Shown here in pieces: positions 24,980 to 32,817 of a stretch of DNA of 33,852 nucleotides. The stretch covers positions 1 to 33,852 of the forward strand of contig USCX01000005.1 of NCBI GenBank assembly GCA_900553285.1, in the 5' to 3' direction. The position numbers were made by a program, and so were the translations under genes. The DNA comes from an uncultured Prevotella sp. (GTDB lineage: Bacteria > Bacteroidota > Bacteroidia > Bacteroidales > Bacteroidaceae). The notes below the pieces were generated by a model. That model saw nothing but the letters and a program-made list of their open reading frames with translations, was not told where the DNA came from and did not search any database. Numbering within the stretch: the stretch's first letter is position 1; each line of letters opens with the position of its first letter.

Positions 24980-25377
24980 ACTATTTCTTTTATTTGCTTT
25001 TCCAAACGAACATAGAAAACACTTCCCTGTACCATCGTGGCTAAGTAAAGTGAGAGTGTAGTCACTATCAGCGGGAGTAGTGAGTCTCCACTCAAAACGG
25101 CATAGCCGACTATGAAGAGTACGCAAAGCAGCATCCGGATGACCTTAGCAACCAGTATGGAAAGCGTTGCAGTCTTCGCATTCATTTGGAGAAGGCGCAA
25201 ATATAACAAAAGCACAAGCGAATTGAACAAGAACAGCGCGATAGCGAAACCGCAGGCAGTCCCCAGTGGCAGGGGGAAACCTATGGCATATGTGATGCCA
25301 CTGCATGCGCCAAGCGTCGCGGCGATCGTCATTCCTAACGCCGCAATGAATTTTCCTATCACTACCGGCTGCTTCAT
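24976..25377 (-). CDS. Small four-helix membrane protein in the AtpI position
   Basis: The 133-residue product has about four hydrophobic segments (roughly residues 9-32, 38-64, 73-97 and 100-120) and short charged ends (KQIKEIV at the C-terminus). Its place, just before atpB, is the place of atpI in other bacteria, where AtpI/UncI helps assemble the c-ring or takes part in Mg2+ uptake. I do not see enough sequence similarity to name it AtpI with certainty. It starts 3 bases after the atpC stop and its own stop overlaps the atpB start (ATGA), so its translation is tied to both neighbours. Confidence 0.85.
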   Translation of the reverse strand: MKQPVVIGKFIAALGMTIAATLGACSGITYAIGFPLPLGTACGFAIALFLFNSLVLLLYLRLLQMNAKTATLSILVAKVIRMLLCVLFIVGYAVLSGDSLLPLIVTTLSLYLATMVQGSVFYVRLEKQIKEIV

Positions 25378-25380
25378 CGT

Positions 25381-25617
25381 TCAAACCTCTATACAAATTG
25401 TTATTTTATTACAAGCTACTTCGATAAAGCCACCTTTGATATCCATAGTGTGCTCCTCATCATTCCTGTACACGATTTTGCCTTCGCTCATGCTCGATAT
25501 GATGGGTGCATGGTTAGCAAGAACTTCGAAGCGTCCACGTTTACCAGGAACCTGTACACACGACGCAACTCCGTCGTAGAGGACCTTTTCCGGGGAAATG
25601 ATTGTCAGTTCCATCAC
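25381..25617 (-). CDS. atpC: ATP synthase F1 epsilon subunit, short form
   Basis: Epsilon sits on the rotor foot with gamma and the c-ring. The 78-residue product contains only the N-terminal beta-sandwich (LTIISPEKVLYDG at the start, PGKRGRFEVLANHAPI in the middle, GGFIEVACNKITI near the end). The C-terminal two-helix domain, which inhibits ATP hydrolysis in E. coli (139 residues), is absent. The frame closes cleanly and atpI-like follows 3 bases later, so this is not a frameshift. A start at the second Met (25614) is equally possible. Confidence 0.93.
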   Translation of the reverse strand: MMELTIISPEKVLYDGVASCVQVPGKRGRFEVLANHAPIISSMSEGKIVYRNDEEHTMDIKGGFIEVACNKITICIEV

Positions 25618-25625
25618 GCGTTAAC

Positions 25626-27152
25626 TTAATGACTTGCCTCTGACAGGAGTTTCTTTCCCTTTTCGATAGCCTCCTCGATGGTTCCCACATTGAGAAACGC
25701 TTGTTCGGGAAGATCGTCAACCTCACCGTCGAGAATCATATTGAATCCCTTGATGCAGTCTTCTATGGATACCATGACCCCAGGAAGTCCGGTGAATTGC
25801 TGCGCGACAGTGAAAGGCTGGCTAAGGAAGCGCTGCACACGCCGCGCGCGATTTACTGTCAGCTTGTCCTCATCCGATAGCTCATCCATACCCAAGATGG
25901 CGATGATGTCCTGTAACTCTTTGTATTTTTGGAGTATCTGCTTTACACGTTGTGCACAATTATAATGGTCAGACCCGATTATGTTCGGATCGAGAATGCG
26001 CGAAGTAGATTCCAAAGGATCGACAGCCGGATAGATGCCAAGTTCTGTAATTTTTCGGCTTAACACTGTAGTCGCATCCAGATGGGAGAACGTGGTAGCA
26101 GGTGCGGGGTCTGTCAAGTCATCTGCTGGAACGTATACGGCCTGTACTGAGGTAATAGAACCGTGTTTCGTTGACGTGATTCTCTCTTGCATCCGGCCCA
26201 TTTCGCTCGCCAGCGTAGGCTGATAGCCAACGGCAGAAGGCATTCGACCCAGCAACGCAGAGACTTCTGAACCAGCCTGCGTAAAACGGAATATATTGTC
26301 GATAAAGAATAATATATCACTGGCTTTACCTGTCTTGGCCCCTTCATCACGAAAAGATTCCGCAATAGTCAATCCTGACAAAGCCACAGATGCACGTGCA
26401 CCGGGAGGTTCGTTCATTTGTCCATAGACAAGTGTGGCTTGGCTTTTAGCCATTTCGTTATAATCCACTTTCGATAGATCCCATTGGCCCTTTTCCATCG
26501 CATCGGTAAAATCCTTACCGTACTTGATTACGCCGGACTCCAGCATTTCACGTAAAAGGTCATTCCCCTCACGCGTGCGCTCACCAACACCAGCAAAAAC
26601 TGAAAAACCGTCATGTCCCTTGGCAATGTTGTTAATCAGCTCCATGATCAGTACGGTCTTGCCTACACCTGCACCGCCGAAGAGACCGATTTTCCCCCCT
26701 TTTACATAGGGTTCCAATAAGTCAATGACTTTGATACCAGTTCTTAGGATTTCTTGCGAAGTAGTCAGGTCTTCAAATTTTGGAGGTTCGCGATGAATGG
26801 GATAGGCTCCATCTTTCGAAAGGTCATTCAGTCCGTCAATAGCCTCGCCTATAACGTTCATCATGCGGCCTTTGATCTGTTGACCTACGGGCATCGTTAT
26901 AGGAGAACCTAATTGCTTCACTTCCATTCCACGCTTCAAACCATCTGTATTATCCATGGCGACAGTGCGCACCGTATCTTCACCGATGTGTTGTTGCACT
27001 TCTACAATAAGTTTGCGGCCATCTGAACGGGTTATTTCGAGTGCATCGTTAATCTTAGGGAGTATTTCTTCCGGGTTCTTGCCCTCGGTATCGAAATAGA
27101 CGTCGATAACGGCACCAATGATTTGTGAGATGTGTCCTATTACCTGCGGCAT
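25626..27152 (-). CDS. atpD: ATP synthase F1 beta subunit
   Basis: Beta carries the catalytic sites. The 508-residue protein has Walker A GGAGVGKT (159-166), GERTREGND (190-198) with the catalytic Glu, the SALLGRMPSAVGYQPT segment and the DELSDED motif that contacts gamma. It is longer than E. coli beta (460), with insertions in the N-terminal part and around the catch-loop region. It starts 12 bases after the pfkA stop and atpC follows by 8 bases. Placement of beta and epsilon first is the usual Bacteroidota order and differs from E. coli. Confidence 0.98.
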   Translation of the reverse strand: MPQVIGHISQIIGAVIDVYFDTEGKNPEEILPKINDALEITRSDGRKLIVEVQQHIGEDTVRTVAMDNTDGLKRGMEVKQLGSPITMPVGQQIKGRMMNVIGEAIDGLNDLSKDGAYPIHREPPKFEDLTTSQEILRTGIKVIDLLEPYVKGGKIGLFGGAGVGKTVLIMELINNIAKGHDGFSVFAGVGERTREGNDLLREMLESGVIKYGKDFTDAMEKGQWDLSKVDYNEMAKSQATLVYGQMNEPPGARASVALSGLTIAESFRDEGAKTGKASDILFFIDNIFRFTQAGSEVSALLGRMPSAVGYQPTLASEMGRMQERITSTKHGSITSVQAVYVPADDLTDPAPATTFSHLDATTVLSRKITELGIYPAVDPLESTSRILDPNIIGSDHYNCAQRVKQILQKYKELQDIIAILGMDELSDEDKLTVNRARRVQRFLSQPFTVAQQFTGLPGVMVSIEDCIKGFNMILDGEVDDLPEQAFLNVGTIEEAIEKGKKLLSEASH

Positions 27153-27164
27153 AATATAAATATA

Positions 27165-28142
27165 TCAGATTGAAAGTTCGTCTAACACTTTGATTAACTG
27201 CTTGTCGATGGGTTTCCTCTTGCCCACGGCATCGACAAAAGGAACGTATACAACTTCGTTATTGCGAATGCCTACCATGACGTTACGTTGCCCTTGGACA
27301 AGCGCCTCAATGGCACCGACCCCTACTCGACTCGCCAAAATACGGTCGCGGGCCGAAGGTGATCCTCCACGCTGCAAATGTCCTAGTATAGAGACGCGGA
27401 CATCAAAATTAGGATATTCCTTATTCACACGATTAGCATAGTACATTGCGCCGCATTTAGGGCTTTCGCTGACAATCACGATACAACTCTTCTTACTTTT
27501 ACGAATGCCGCGCTCCATGAATTTAATCAACTGATCACTTCCGGTTGAATCTTCCGGGATGATTGCAGCCTCTGCTCCTGCTGCAATAGCACTGTTCTGC
27601 GCCAGAAATCCGGCATCGCGTCCCATAACTTCCACAAAGAAGATGCGTTCGTGTGACGTTGCCGTATCCCTGATTTTGTCTACGCATTGCGTGATTGTGT
27701 TCAGCGTTGTATCGTAGCCAATCGTATTATCGGTTCCATACAGATCGTTGTCAATTGTGCCGGGAAGGCCGATACAAGGAATGTCGTATTCCTCAGCAAA
27801 TATGCGCGCGCCGGTAAGCGACCCATTTCCGCCTATGACAATCAGTGCGTCTATAGCTTCGCGCTTTAACGTCTCAAACGCTTTTTTCCGCCCGGCTGCC
27901 GTCTCAAATTCTTTTGAACGTGCAGTACGCAAAATCGTTCCGCCGGTTTGAATGATGTTACTTACATCTTCGGTCGTGAAACGTTTCACTTCGCCATTAA
28001 TTAGTCCATCATATCCTCGGTAGATACCCTTCACTTTGAAGCCATTACAGATGGCACTTCGTGTCACTGCCCGAATGGCTGCATTCATACCTGGGGCGTC
28101 CCCTCCGGATGTCAAGACTCCTATGCATCTGATTTTACCCAT
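27165..28142 (-). CDS. pfkA: ATP-type 6-phosphofructokinase
   Basis: PfkA phosphorylates fructose 6-phosphate, the committed step of glycolysis. The 325-residue protein has the ATP loop GGDAPGMN (13-20), the catalytic PGTIDND (127-133, base Asp131) and the MGRDAGFLA and GHLQRGGSP substrate motifs. At the Mg-binding position the sequence is GGNGS (104-108), so Asn106 stands where E. coli has Asp103; Gly107, the residue that favours ATP over pyrophosphate, is kept. It starts 45 bases after nhaD and ends 12 bases before atpD with no terminator, so it appears to be transcribed with the ATP synthase genes. Activity with Asn106 needs checking before the name is taken at face value. Confidence 0.93.
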   Translation of the reverse strand: MGKIRCIGVLTSGGDAPGMNAAIRAVTRSAICNGFKVKGIYRGYDGLINGEVKRFTTEDVSNIIQTGGTILRTARSKEFETAAGRKKAFETLKREAIDALIVIGGNGSLTGARIFAEEYDIPCIGLPGTIDNDLYGTDNTIGYDTTLNTITQCVDKIRDTATSHERIFFVEVMGRDAGFLAQNSAIAAGAEAAIIPEDSTGSDQLIKFMERGIRKSKKSCIVIVSESPKCGAMYYANRVNKEYPNFDVRVSILGHLQRGGSPSARDRILASRVGVGAIEALVQGQRNVMVGIRNNEVVYVPFVDAVGKRKPIDKQLIKVLDELSI

Positions 28143-28187
28143 ATCTTTAACTACTACTCGGTTATCCTATTTGCAATCTTTACAATG

Positions 28188-29585
28188 TCAATATATCCAC
28201 TCTGCAACAACAATCAGGACTGCCAGCCCACAGAGGCCTCCAAGAAACACTTTCCAAGTCACGAAACGGAAATACCAAGCCAACGTGACATTTTCCATTC
28301 TCATCAAAGAGTAACCAGCCATTGATCCTATGGCCAAGAGTGACCCTCCCCATGCCGTACAAAAACTCAATAGAGGCCAGAAAAGTCCATCTGTCGCGAA
28401 TGTATGCATATTTTCTCTCGCAACAGAAAAAGTTGAAGGCGCAAATGTGGATACATTTGTTAGTATCACGACTATGCCGTCCAGTAATACAGACAACGCT
28501 CCCATAAAAAGGCCGATGACGTACACATTCGACACGTTAGTGCTGCACCATTCAGCCAACTGGCGAAGAGCCCCAGTTTCTTGTATGGCTCCAATCGCCA
28601 TCGACATGCCTAATATAAATAATATCGTCTGGATATTGGCATATTGAAGTGCCAATGGGAAACGTCTTAAAAAAGGCATCTGCTCGCTTTTAAGCAACTT
28701 GCGGTTGCTGAGTTCATGAAAAATCCACAAAAAAGCCAATACGCACATTGCCCCAACGAAAGGAGACAAATGAGTAATCCGATGAAAAGTGGGGATAAAC
28801 CATAGGCCTCCTATGCCTATTACCAGGAAGAACAAGCGTTGTGAGCGTCCGAGCGTAGTATCGTCGCCTCGAAACCGCGGTGCTGTTTCAACCAATTCAA
28901 GATGATGAGGAAGATGACGCATCATTAGCAGGCCAGTTACGATCCACATCGTAAGGCATGGTAAAAACAGAACGCCGGAATAATGCGTTGGCGTGACAAC
29001 TCCTTTCACCCAAAGGATCAAACTTGTCATGTCTCCAATCACGGTAAACGCGCCCCCACAATTGGCAGCTATTACAATCATAGCTCCGTAGATCATACGT
29101 TGCCTTCTACTTGCAACTAACGTATGCGTAATTGACAGCATCAGACATACAGTCGTCAAATTATCCAGATTAGCGGAAAGAATAAACGTAATGCCCGTTG
29201 TCGTCCATAGTAAACAAAGGGCACTTCTTGTACGTAGCCATTCGGAAAGAAATTCGAAGCAACCGTTATTGCTTAACACTTCGACAATTGTCATCGTGGC
29301 TAACAGAAACAGTATAATTTCACATGCATCTGCTACATAATGCATAAATACCGAGTTCGCAATAAAGTCGCGAACTACCCCTACCGTTGTATTTCGGCCA
29401 TCTAAGAACTGGACGAAATCGGCTGCATGCTCAGCCGTAACATAAGAAGTCCCGTAAATCAGGTAGAGAAGCCAGCAGAGAGTTCCCAAGAATATTGCAA
29501 CGGCCGCCTTATTGATGTGGTTGATTTTTTCTGTGGCAATCAACACACAACCTACAATAAATAGGATGACAAGTATCACCGTCAT
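28188..29585 (-). CDS. nhaD: Na+/H+ antiporter of the NhaD family
   Basis: NhaD exchanges cytoplasmic Na+ (or Li+) for external H+ across the inner membrane. The 465-residue protein has about twelve to thirteen hydrophobic segments and two family motifs: SANLDNLTTV (137-146) and AANCGGAFTVIGDMTSLILW (173-192), closely matching the NhaD pattern with conserved Asn, Asp and Thr residues. The start at 29585 begins directly with the first membrane segment and lies 21 bases after the 3' end of the tRNA-Gly on the same strand. It precedes pfkA by 45 bases. The link with the ATP synthase genes suggests a shared role in ion homeostasis, which is inference. Confidence 0.9.
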   Translation of the reverse strand: MTVILVILFIVGCVLIATEKINHINKAAVAIFLGTLCWLLYLIYGTSYVTAEHAADFVQFLDGRNTTVGVVRDFIANSVFMHYVADACEIILFLLATMTIVEVLSNNGCFEFLSEWLRTRSALCLLWTTTGITFILSANLDNLTTVCLMLSITHTLVASRRQRMIYGAMIVIAANCGGAFTVIGDMTSLILWVKGVVTPTHYSGVLFLPCLTMWIVTGLLMMRHLPHHLELVETAPRFRGDDTTLGRSQRLFFLVIGIGGLWFIPTFHRITHLSPFVGAMCVLAFLWIFHELSNRKLLKSEQMPFLRRFPLALQYANIQTILFILGMSMAIGAIQETGALRQLAEWCSTNVSNVYVIGLFMGALSVLLDGIVVILTNVSTFAPSTFSVARENMHTFATDGLFWPLLSFCTAWGGSLLAIGSMAGYSLMRMENVTLAWYFRFVTWKVFLGGLCGLAVLIVVAEWIY

Positions 29586-29606
29586 TGCAAACAGGCTTTT
29601 GAATAG

Positions 29607-29679
29607 AGCGGCAAACGGGGCTCGAACCCGCGACCCTTAGCTTGGGAAGCTAATGCTCTACCAACTGAGCTACTGCCGC
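29607..29679 (-). tRNA. tRNA-Gly (anticodon CCC)
   Basis: The 73-nt cloverleaf folds completely: acceptor GCGGCAG with TTGCCGC (one G-U), D-stem GCTC/GAGC, anticodon stem TTAGC/GCTAA with loop TTCCCAA, T-stem GCGGG/CCCGT with TTCGAGC loop, discriminator T. Anticodon CCC (29644-29646) reads GGG. The 3' CCA is not encoded, so it must be added after transcription, as is usual in Bacteroidota. The gene stands alone and nhaD starts 21 bases downstream. Confidence 0.97.
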
Positions 29680-29689
29680 TTTGCGCTTG

Positions 29690-29697
29690 CAAATATA
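29690..29697 (-). promoter_or_regulatory. Probable -7 element for tRNA-Gly and perhaps nhaD-pfkA-atp
   Basis: Minus-strand TATATTTG matches TAnnTTTG exactly and would start transcription about 5 bases before the mature tRNA. I see no separate match between the tRNA and nhaD, nor between nhaD and pfkA. The -33 box is not evident. Confidence 0.6.
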
Positions 29698-29801
29698 ATA
29701 CTTTATCTTTTCTTCCGGTACATCTTGTTCACTTTTTTACCACAATTTCGGGAATTTTGAATTGTATAATACTTTTGCTATATCCGTTTAACGACAAAGA
29801 T

Positions 29802-31286
29802 TTAATAACTACGGGCGATGACAACACGATATTTAGCGGGCCGACCTGAAACCATGTCGATGCCTAAATTACTCTGATCGAAGCCAAACGGTACGCAACG
29901 AATGGTTGCTTGTGTGTCGGCTTTAATCTGTGCCTCTGTCTCAGGAGTTCCGTCCCACGGACAAAGGAAAAATCCGCCACCAGCGATACGTTGTTTGAAG
30001 TCCTCGTAGTCGGTGCAAGTATATATATGACTGTCCAGGAATTTTTTTGCTTTCTCAAAGATATGAGTTTGCATCTCTTTGAGGAGTTCCGGAATGCGTT
30101 CGTCGATACCTTCAAATGCAAGGGTTTGCTTTTCGAGCGTATCGCGACGCATGAGTTCAATCGTACCATTCGAAAAATCCCTCGCCCCCATAGCGAGACG
30201 GATAGGTACGCCTTTAAGTTCATAATCGGCAAATTTGAATCCCGGCCGCTTGTTGTCTGCATTGTCATACTTCACGCTAACGCCACGAGCCCGAAGACGC
30301 TGGGCGAGATCCTCAAAACGAGCATCTATTTGATGAAGTTCATCCGCATTTTTATAGATAGGAACCATTACGACTTGGATTGGCGCGAGTTGAGGAGGAA
30401 GAACGAGACCATTGTCATCACTGTGGGTCATGATGAGGGCACCCATCAGACGTGTGCTGACGCCCCAACTTGTGGCCCACGCATAATCCAACTTGTTTTC
30501 TTTGTCCACGAACTGCACGTTAAATGCCCGTCCGAAATTTTGTCCCAAAAAATGGCTTGTACCGGACTGCAACGCTTTCCCATCTTGCATCATTGCCTCG
30601 ATGGTATATGTATCAAGAGCACCGGCGAAGCGCTCCGTGGCACTCTTAACGCCTTGTATTAAAGGAATCGCCATGTATTGTTCTACAAAATCAGCGTAAA
30701 CTTTCAGCATCTGACGTGCGCGGGCTTCTGCCTCTTCACGCGTTGCATGGGCTGTGTGTCCTTCTTGCCAGAGGAACTCACTTGTGCGAAGAAACAAACG
30801 GGTTCGCATTTCCCAGCGCATCACATTGCACCATTGGTTGCACAAAACGGGAAGGTCACGCCATGAGTGTATCCACTTCCTGTATGTGTTCCAAATCGTC
30901 GTTTCCGAAGTGGGGCGGATAATTAGTTCTTCTTCTAATTTTGCCGCAGGATCAACGACTACACCATCACCGGTTTCGTTGTTCTTCAACCGATAATGTG
31001 TAACTACTGCACATTCTTTTGCGAAACCTTCGACGTGTTCAGCTTCCTTTGACAAAAAAGACTTTGGTATGAGTAATGGGAAATAGACATTCTGCACGCC
31101 CGTTTCCTTAAACTTTCCATCAAGAATATGTTGTATTTTCTCCCATATTGCGTAGCCATAAGGCTTAATGACCATACATCCGCGCACATCAGCGGGCTCA
31201 GCTAAGTCGGCTTTTACGACTAACTCGTTGTACCATTGCGAATAATTCTCGTTACGTTTGGTAAGGTTTTTGAGCTCTTTTGCCAT
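29802..31286 (-). CDS. proS: Prolyl-tRNA synthetase, archaeal/eukaryotic type
   Basis: ProRS charges tRNA(Pro). I place the start at 31286 (MAKELKNLTKRNENYSQW), giving 494 residues; the ATG at 31322 would overlap the -7 box. This is the archaeal/eukaryotic-like form: it has GCMVIKPYGYAIWE near the start, class II motif 2 around RWEMRTRLFLRTSEFLWQEG (described in part: RTSEFLWQEGH), a C-terminal extension and the characteristic terminal Tyr (ARSY). It lacks the INS editing insertion of the E. coli-type enzyme, so Ala-tRNA(Pro) would have to be cleared by a separate protein. It is transcribed alone, divergent from the fucosidase gene. Confidence 0.96.
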   Translation of the reverse strand: MAKELKNLTKRNENYSQWYNELVVKADLAEPADVRGCMVIKPYGYAIWEKIQHILDGKFKETGVQNVYFPLLIPKSFLSKEAEHVEGFAKECAVVTHYRLKNNETGDGVVVDPAAKLEEELIIRPTSETTIWNTYRKWIHSWRDLPVLCNQWCNVMRWEMRTRLFLRTSEFLWQEGHTAHATREEAEARARQMLKVYADFVEQYMAIPLIQGVKSATERFAGALDTYTIEAMMQDGKALQSGTSHFLGQNFGRAFNVQFVDKENKLDYAWATSWGVSTRLMGALIMTHSDDNGLVLPPQLAPIQVVMVPIYKNADELHQIDARFEDLAQRLRARGVSVKYDNADNKRPGFKFADYELKGVPIRLAMGARDFSNGTIELMRRDTLEKQTLAFEGIDERIPELLKEMQTHIFEKAKKFLDSHIYTCTDYEDFKQRIAGGGFFLCPWDGTPETEAQIKADTQATIRCVPFGFDQSNLGIDMVSGRPAKYRVVIARSY

Positions 31287-31319
31287 AATCTTATTCGTGT
31301 CGAACGTTTTGTTTGCCTG

Positions 31320-31350
31320 CAAAGGTAGATATATTTAACGAGATGTAAAA
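31320..31350 (-). promoter_or_regulatory. Probable promoter of proS
   Basis: Minus-strand TACCTTTG (31320-31327) is an exact TAnnTTTG match. TTTTA (31346-31350) lies upstream with an 18-base spacer and can serve as the -33 box. Transcription would start near 31314, giving a leader of about 28 nt. Confidence 0.7.
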
Positions 31351-31393
31351 GTGTCAGCAGTATATTATCGATTCTTCAAAACAAGAAACCAAC

Positions 31394-31424
31394 GAGAAAA
31401 GGCGGTAAATAGGCCGTCTTTCTC
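31394..31424. repeat. Imperfect hairpin in the proS/fucosidase divergent region
   Basis: GAGAAAAGGCGG (31394-31405) can pair with CCGTCTTTCTC (31414-31424) with one bulge. It sits just upstream of the fucosidase -7 box and could be an operator. It has no T-run suited to a terminator for either gene, since the genes diverge. Confidence 0.35.
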
Positions 31425-31436
31425 TTCAAAAAAGAA

Positions 31437-31444
31437 TATATTTG
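31437..31444 (+). promoter_or_regulatory. Probable -7 element for the GH29 gene
   Basis: TATATTTG is an exact TAnnTTTG match 28 bases upstream of the fucosidase ATG. A clear TTTG -33 box is not seen; TTTC near 31419-31422 is the nearest candidate. Confidence 0.6.
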
Positions 31445-31472
31445 CGGCACAACATCAAACTTATCGTATACC

Positions 31473-32792
31473 ATGAGAAGAGCATTCATCCGCTTTGCTG
31501 CGATTATCACAGTCTGTACCACGTTTTTTGTTTCCTCGGCCGCAGCCCCCGAATACGTTCCTACAAAAGAAAATATCGCTGCGCGTAAAGCATTCGCTGA
31601 TGCCCGGTTTGGCATTTTTCTCCATTGGGGGATTTATAGTCTTTTTGCTCAGGGAGAATGGTATTTGCATAATGCAAATCTCGACTGTCAGGAATATGCA
31701 AAAGCTGCTGGAGCCTTCTACCCGGCTGCCTTTGATGCTGATGCCTGGATTCGTGCCATCAAAGATGCGGGAGCAGGTTACATCTGTTTTACGACTCGCC
31801 ATCATGACAGTTTTTCCATGTTTCACACTCAACAGTCGAAATATAACATCGTAGACGCCACTCCTTTTGGCCGTGATGTGTTAAAAGAACTATCAGACGC
31901 TTGTCAGCGTTATGGCCTTAAACTTCATCTTTATTACTCTCATCTTGATTGGTCTCGACCAGATTACCCGTTGGGGCGTACCGGACACGGAACGCATCGT
32001 CCACAAGGACAAGCGAATTGGCCACAGTACTATGCTTTCATGAATGCACAACTCACCGAATTGCTCACCAACTATGGGCCAATAGGAGCTATTTGGTTCG
32101 ATGGGATGTGGGATCACGACCAAGATACAGTTCCTTATGACTGGCAGCTCGACGAACAATATGCCCTCATCCATCGTTTGCAGCCTGCTTGTCTTATCGG
32201 CAACAACCACCATTCTTCTCCCTACCCCGGCGAGGATATTCAAATTTTCGAGCGCGACTTGCCCGGGGAGAACAAGGCGGGACTTTCTGGCCAGTCTATC
32301 AGCCGCTTACCTCTCGAAACTTGTGAAACGATGAACGGTATGTGGGGATATAAGATAACGGATCAAAATTATAAGTCGGCGAATATCTTGATTGATTATC
32401 TCGTGCGTGCGGCTGGGAAAGGTGCGAATTTGTTACTCAACATCGGTCCTCAACCCGACGGACGGTTACCGCAGGTAGCGCTTGAACGCTTGAAAGAAAT
32501 CGGACAATGGATGAATACGTATGGTAATACAATTCGAGGCACATCGGCCGGCGACATTCCTGTGCAAACGTGGGGGGCCACAACACGCCGTGGCGATACC
32601 CTTTATGTCCACGTCTTAAAAGCAGAAAACAAAGCTCTTTTGCTCCCGTTAAGTAACTTAAAGGTCAAACACGCCGTAGAATATGTCAGCCGTAAGAAAG
32701 TCCCCTACGAAAATTGCAAAGCGGGCATCGTTCTTGATCTTACGAACGCCGTTTCTGATCCTGACTATGTAATAGAGTTGGTTACAAGATGA
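31473..32792 (+). CDS. Secreted alpha-L-fucosidase, family GH29
   Basis: GH29 enzymes remove alpha-linked L-fucose from glycans by a retaining mechanism. The 439-residue protein has a signal peptide (about 1-25, cleaved after SSAAA; no lipobox Cys) and then the GH29 barrel: FGIFLHWGIYS (46-56), the TTRHHDSFSMF segment (107-117) with the conserved histidines, and nucleophile Asp210 in GAIWFDGMW. The last 90 residues (from about 345) form the expected small beta-domain. It should act in the periplasm or outside. No SusC/SusD pair, sulfatase or other glycosidase is nearby, so this is not a typical polysaccharide utilisation locus. Target linkage cannot be read from sequence. cutC follows 25 bases downstream. 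Confidence 0.93.
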   Translation: MRRAFIRFAAIITVCTTFFVSSAAAPEYVPTKENIAARKAFADARFGIFLHWGIYSLFAQGEWYLHNANLDCQEYAKAAGAFYPAAFDADAWIRAIKDAGAGYICFTTRHHDSFSMFHTQQSKYNIVDATPFGRDVLKELSDACQRYGLKLHLYYSHLDWSRPDYPLGRTGHGTHRPQGQANWPQYYAFMNAQLTELLTNYGPIGAIWFDGMWDHDQDTVPYDWQLDEQYALIHRLQPACLIGNNHHSSPYPGEDIQIFERDLPGENKAGLSGQSISRLPLETCETMNGMWGYKITDQNYKSANILIDYLVRAAGKGANLLLNIGPQPDGRLPQVALERLKEIGQWMNTYGNTIRGTSAGDIPVQTWGATTRRGDTLYVHVLKAENKALLLPLSNLKVKHAVEYVSRKKVPYENCKAGIVLDLTNAVSDPDYVIELVTR

Positions 32793-32817
32793 TCTTTCTT
32801 ATATAGCGACATACGGC

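Noticed and set aside
24980..25126. Upstream start for atpB adding 49 residues
   Set aside because: It lies within the atpI-like gene, and the signal peptide begins exactly at the ATGA overlap, which supports the start at 24979.
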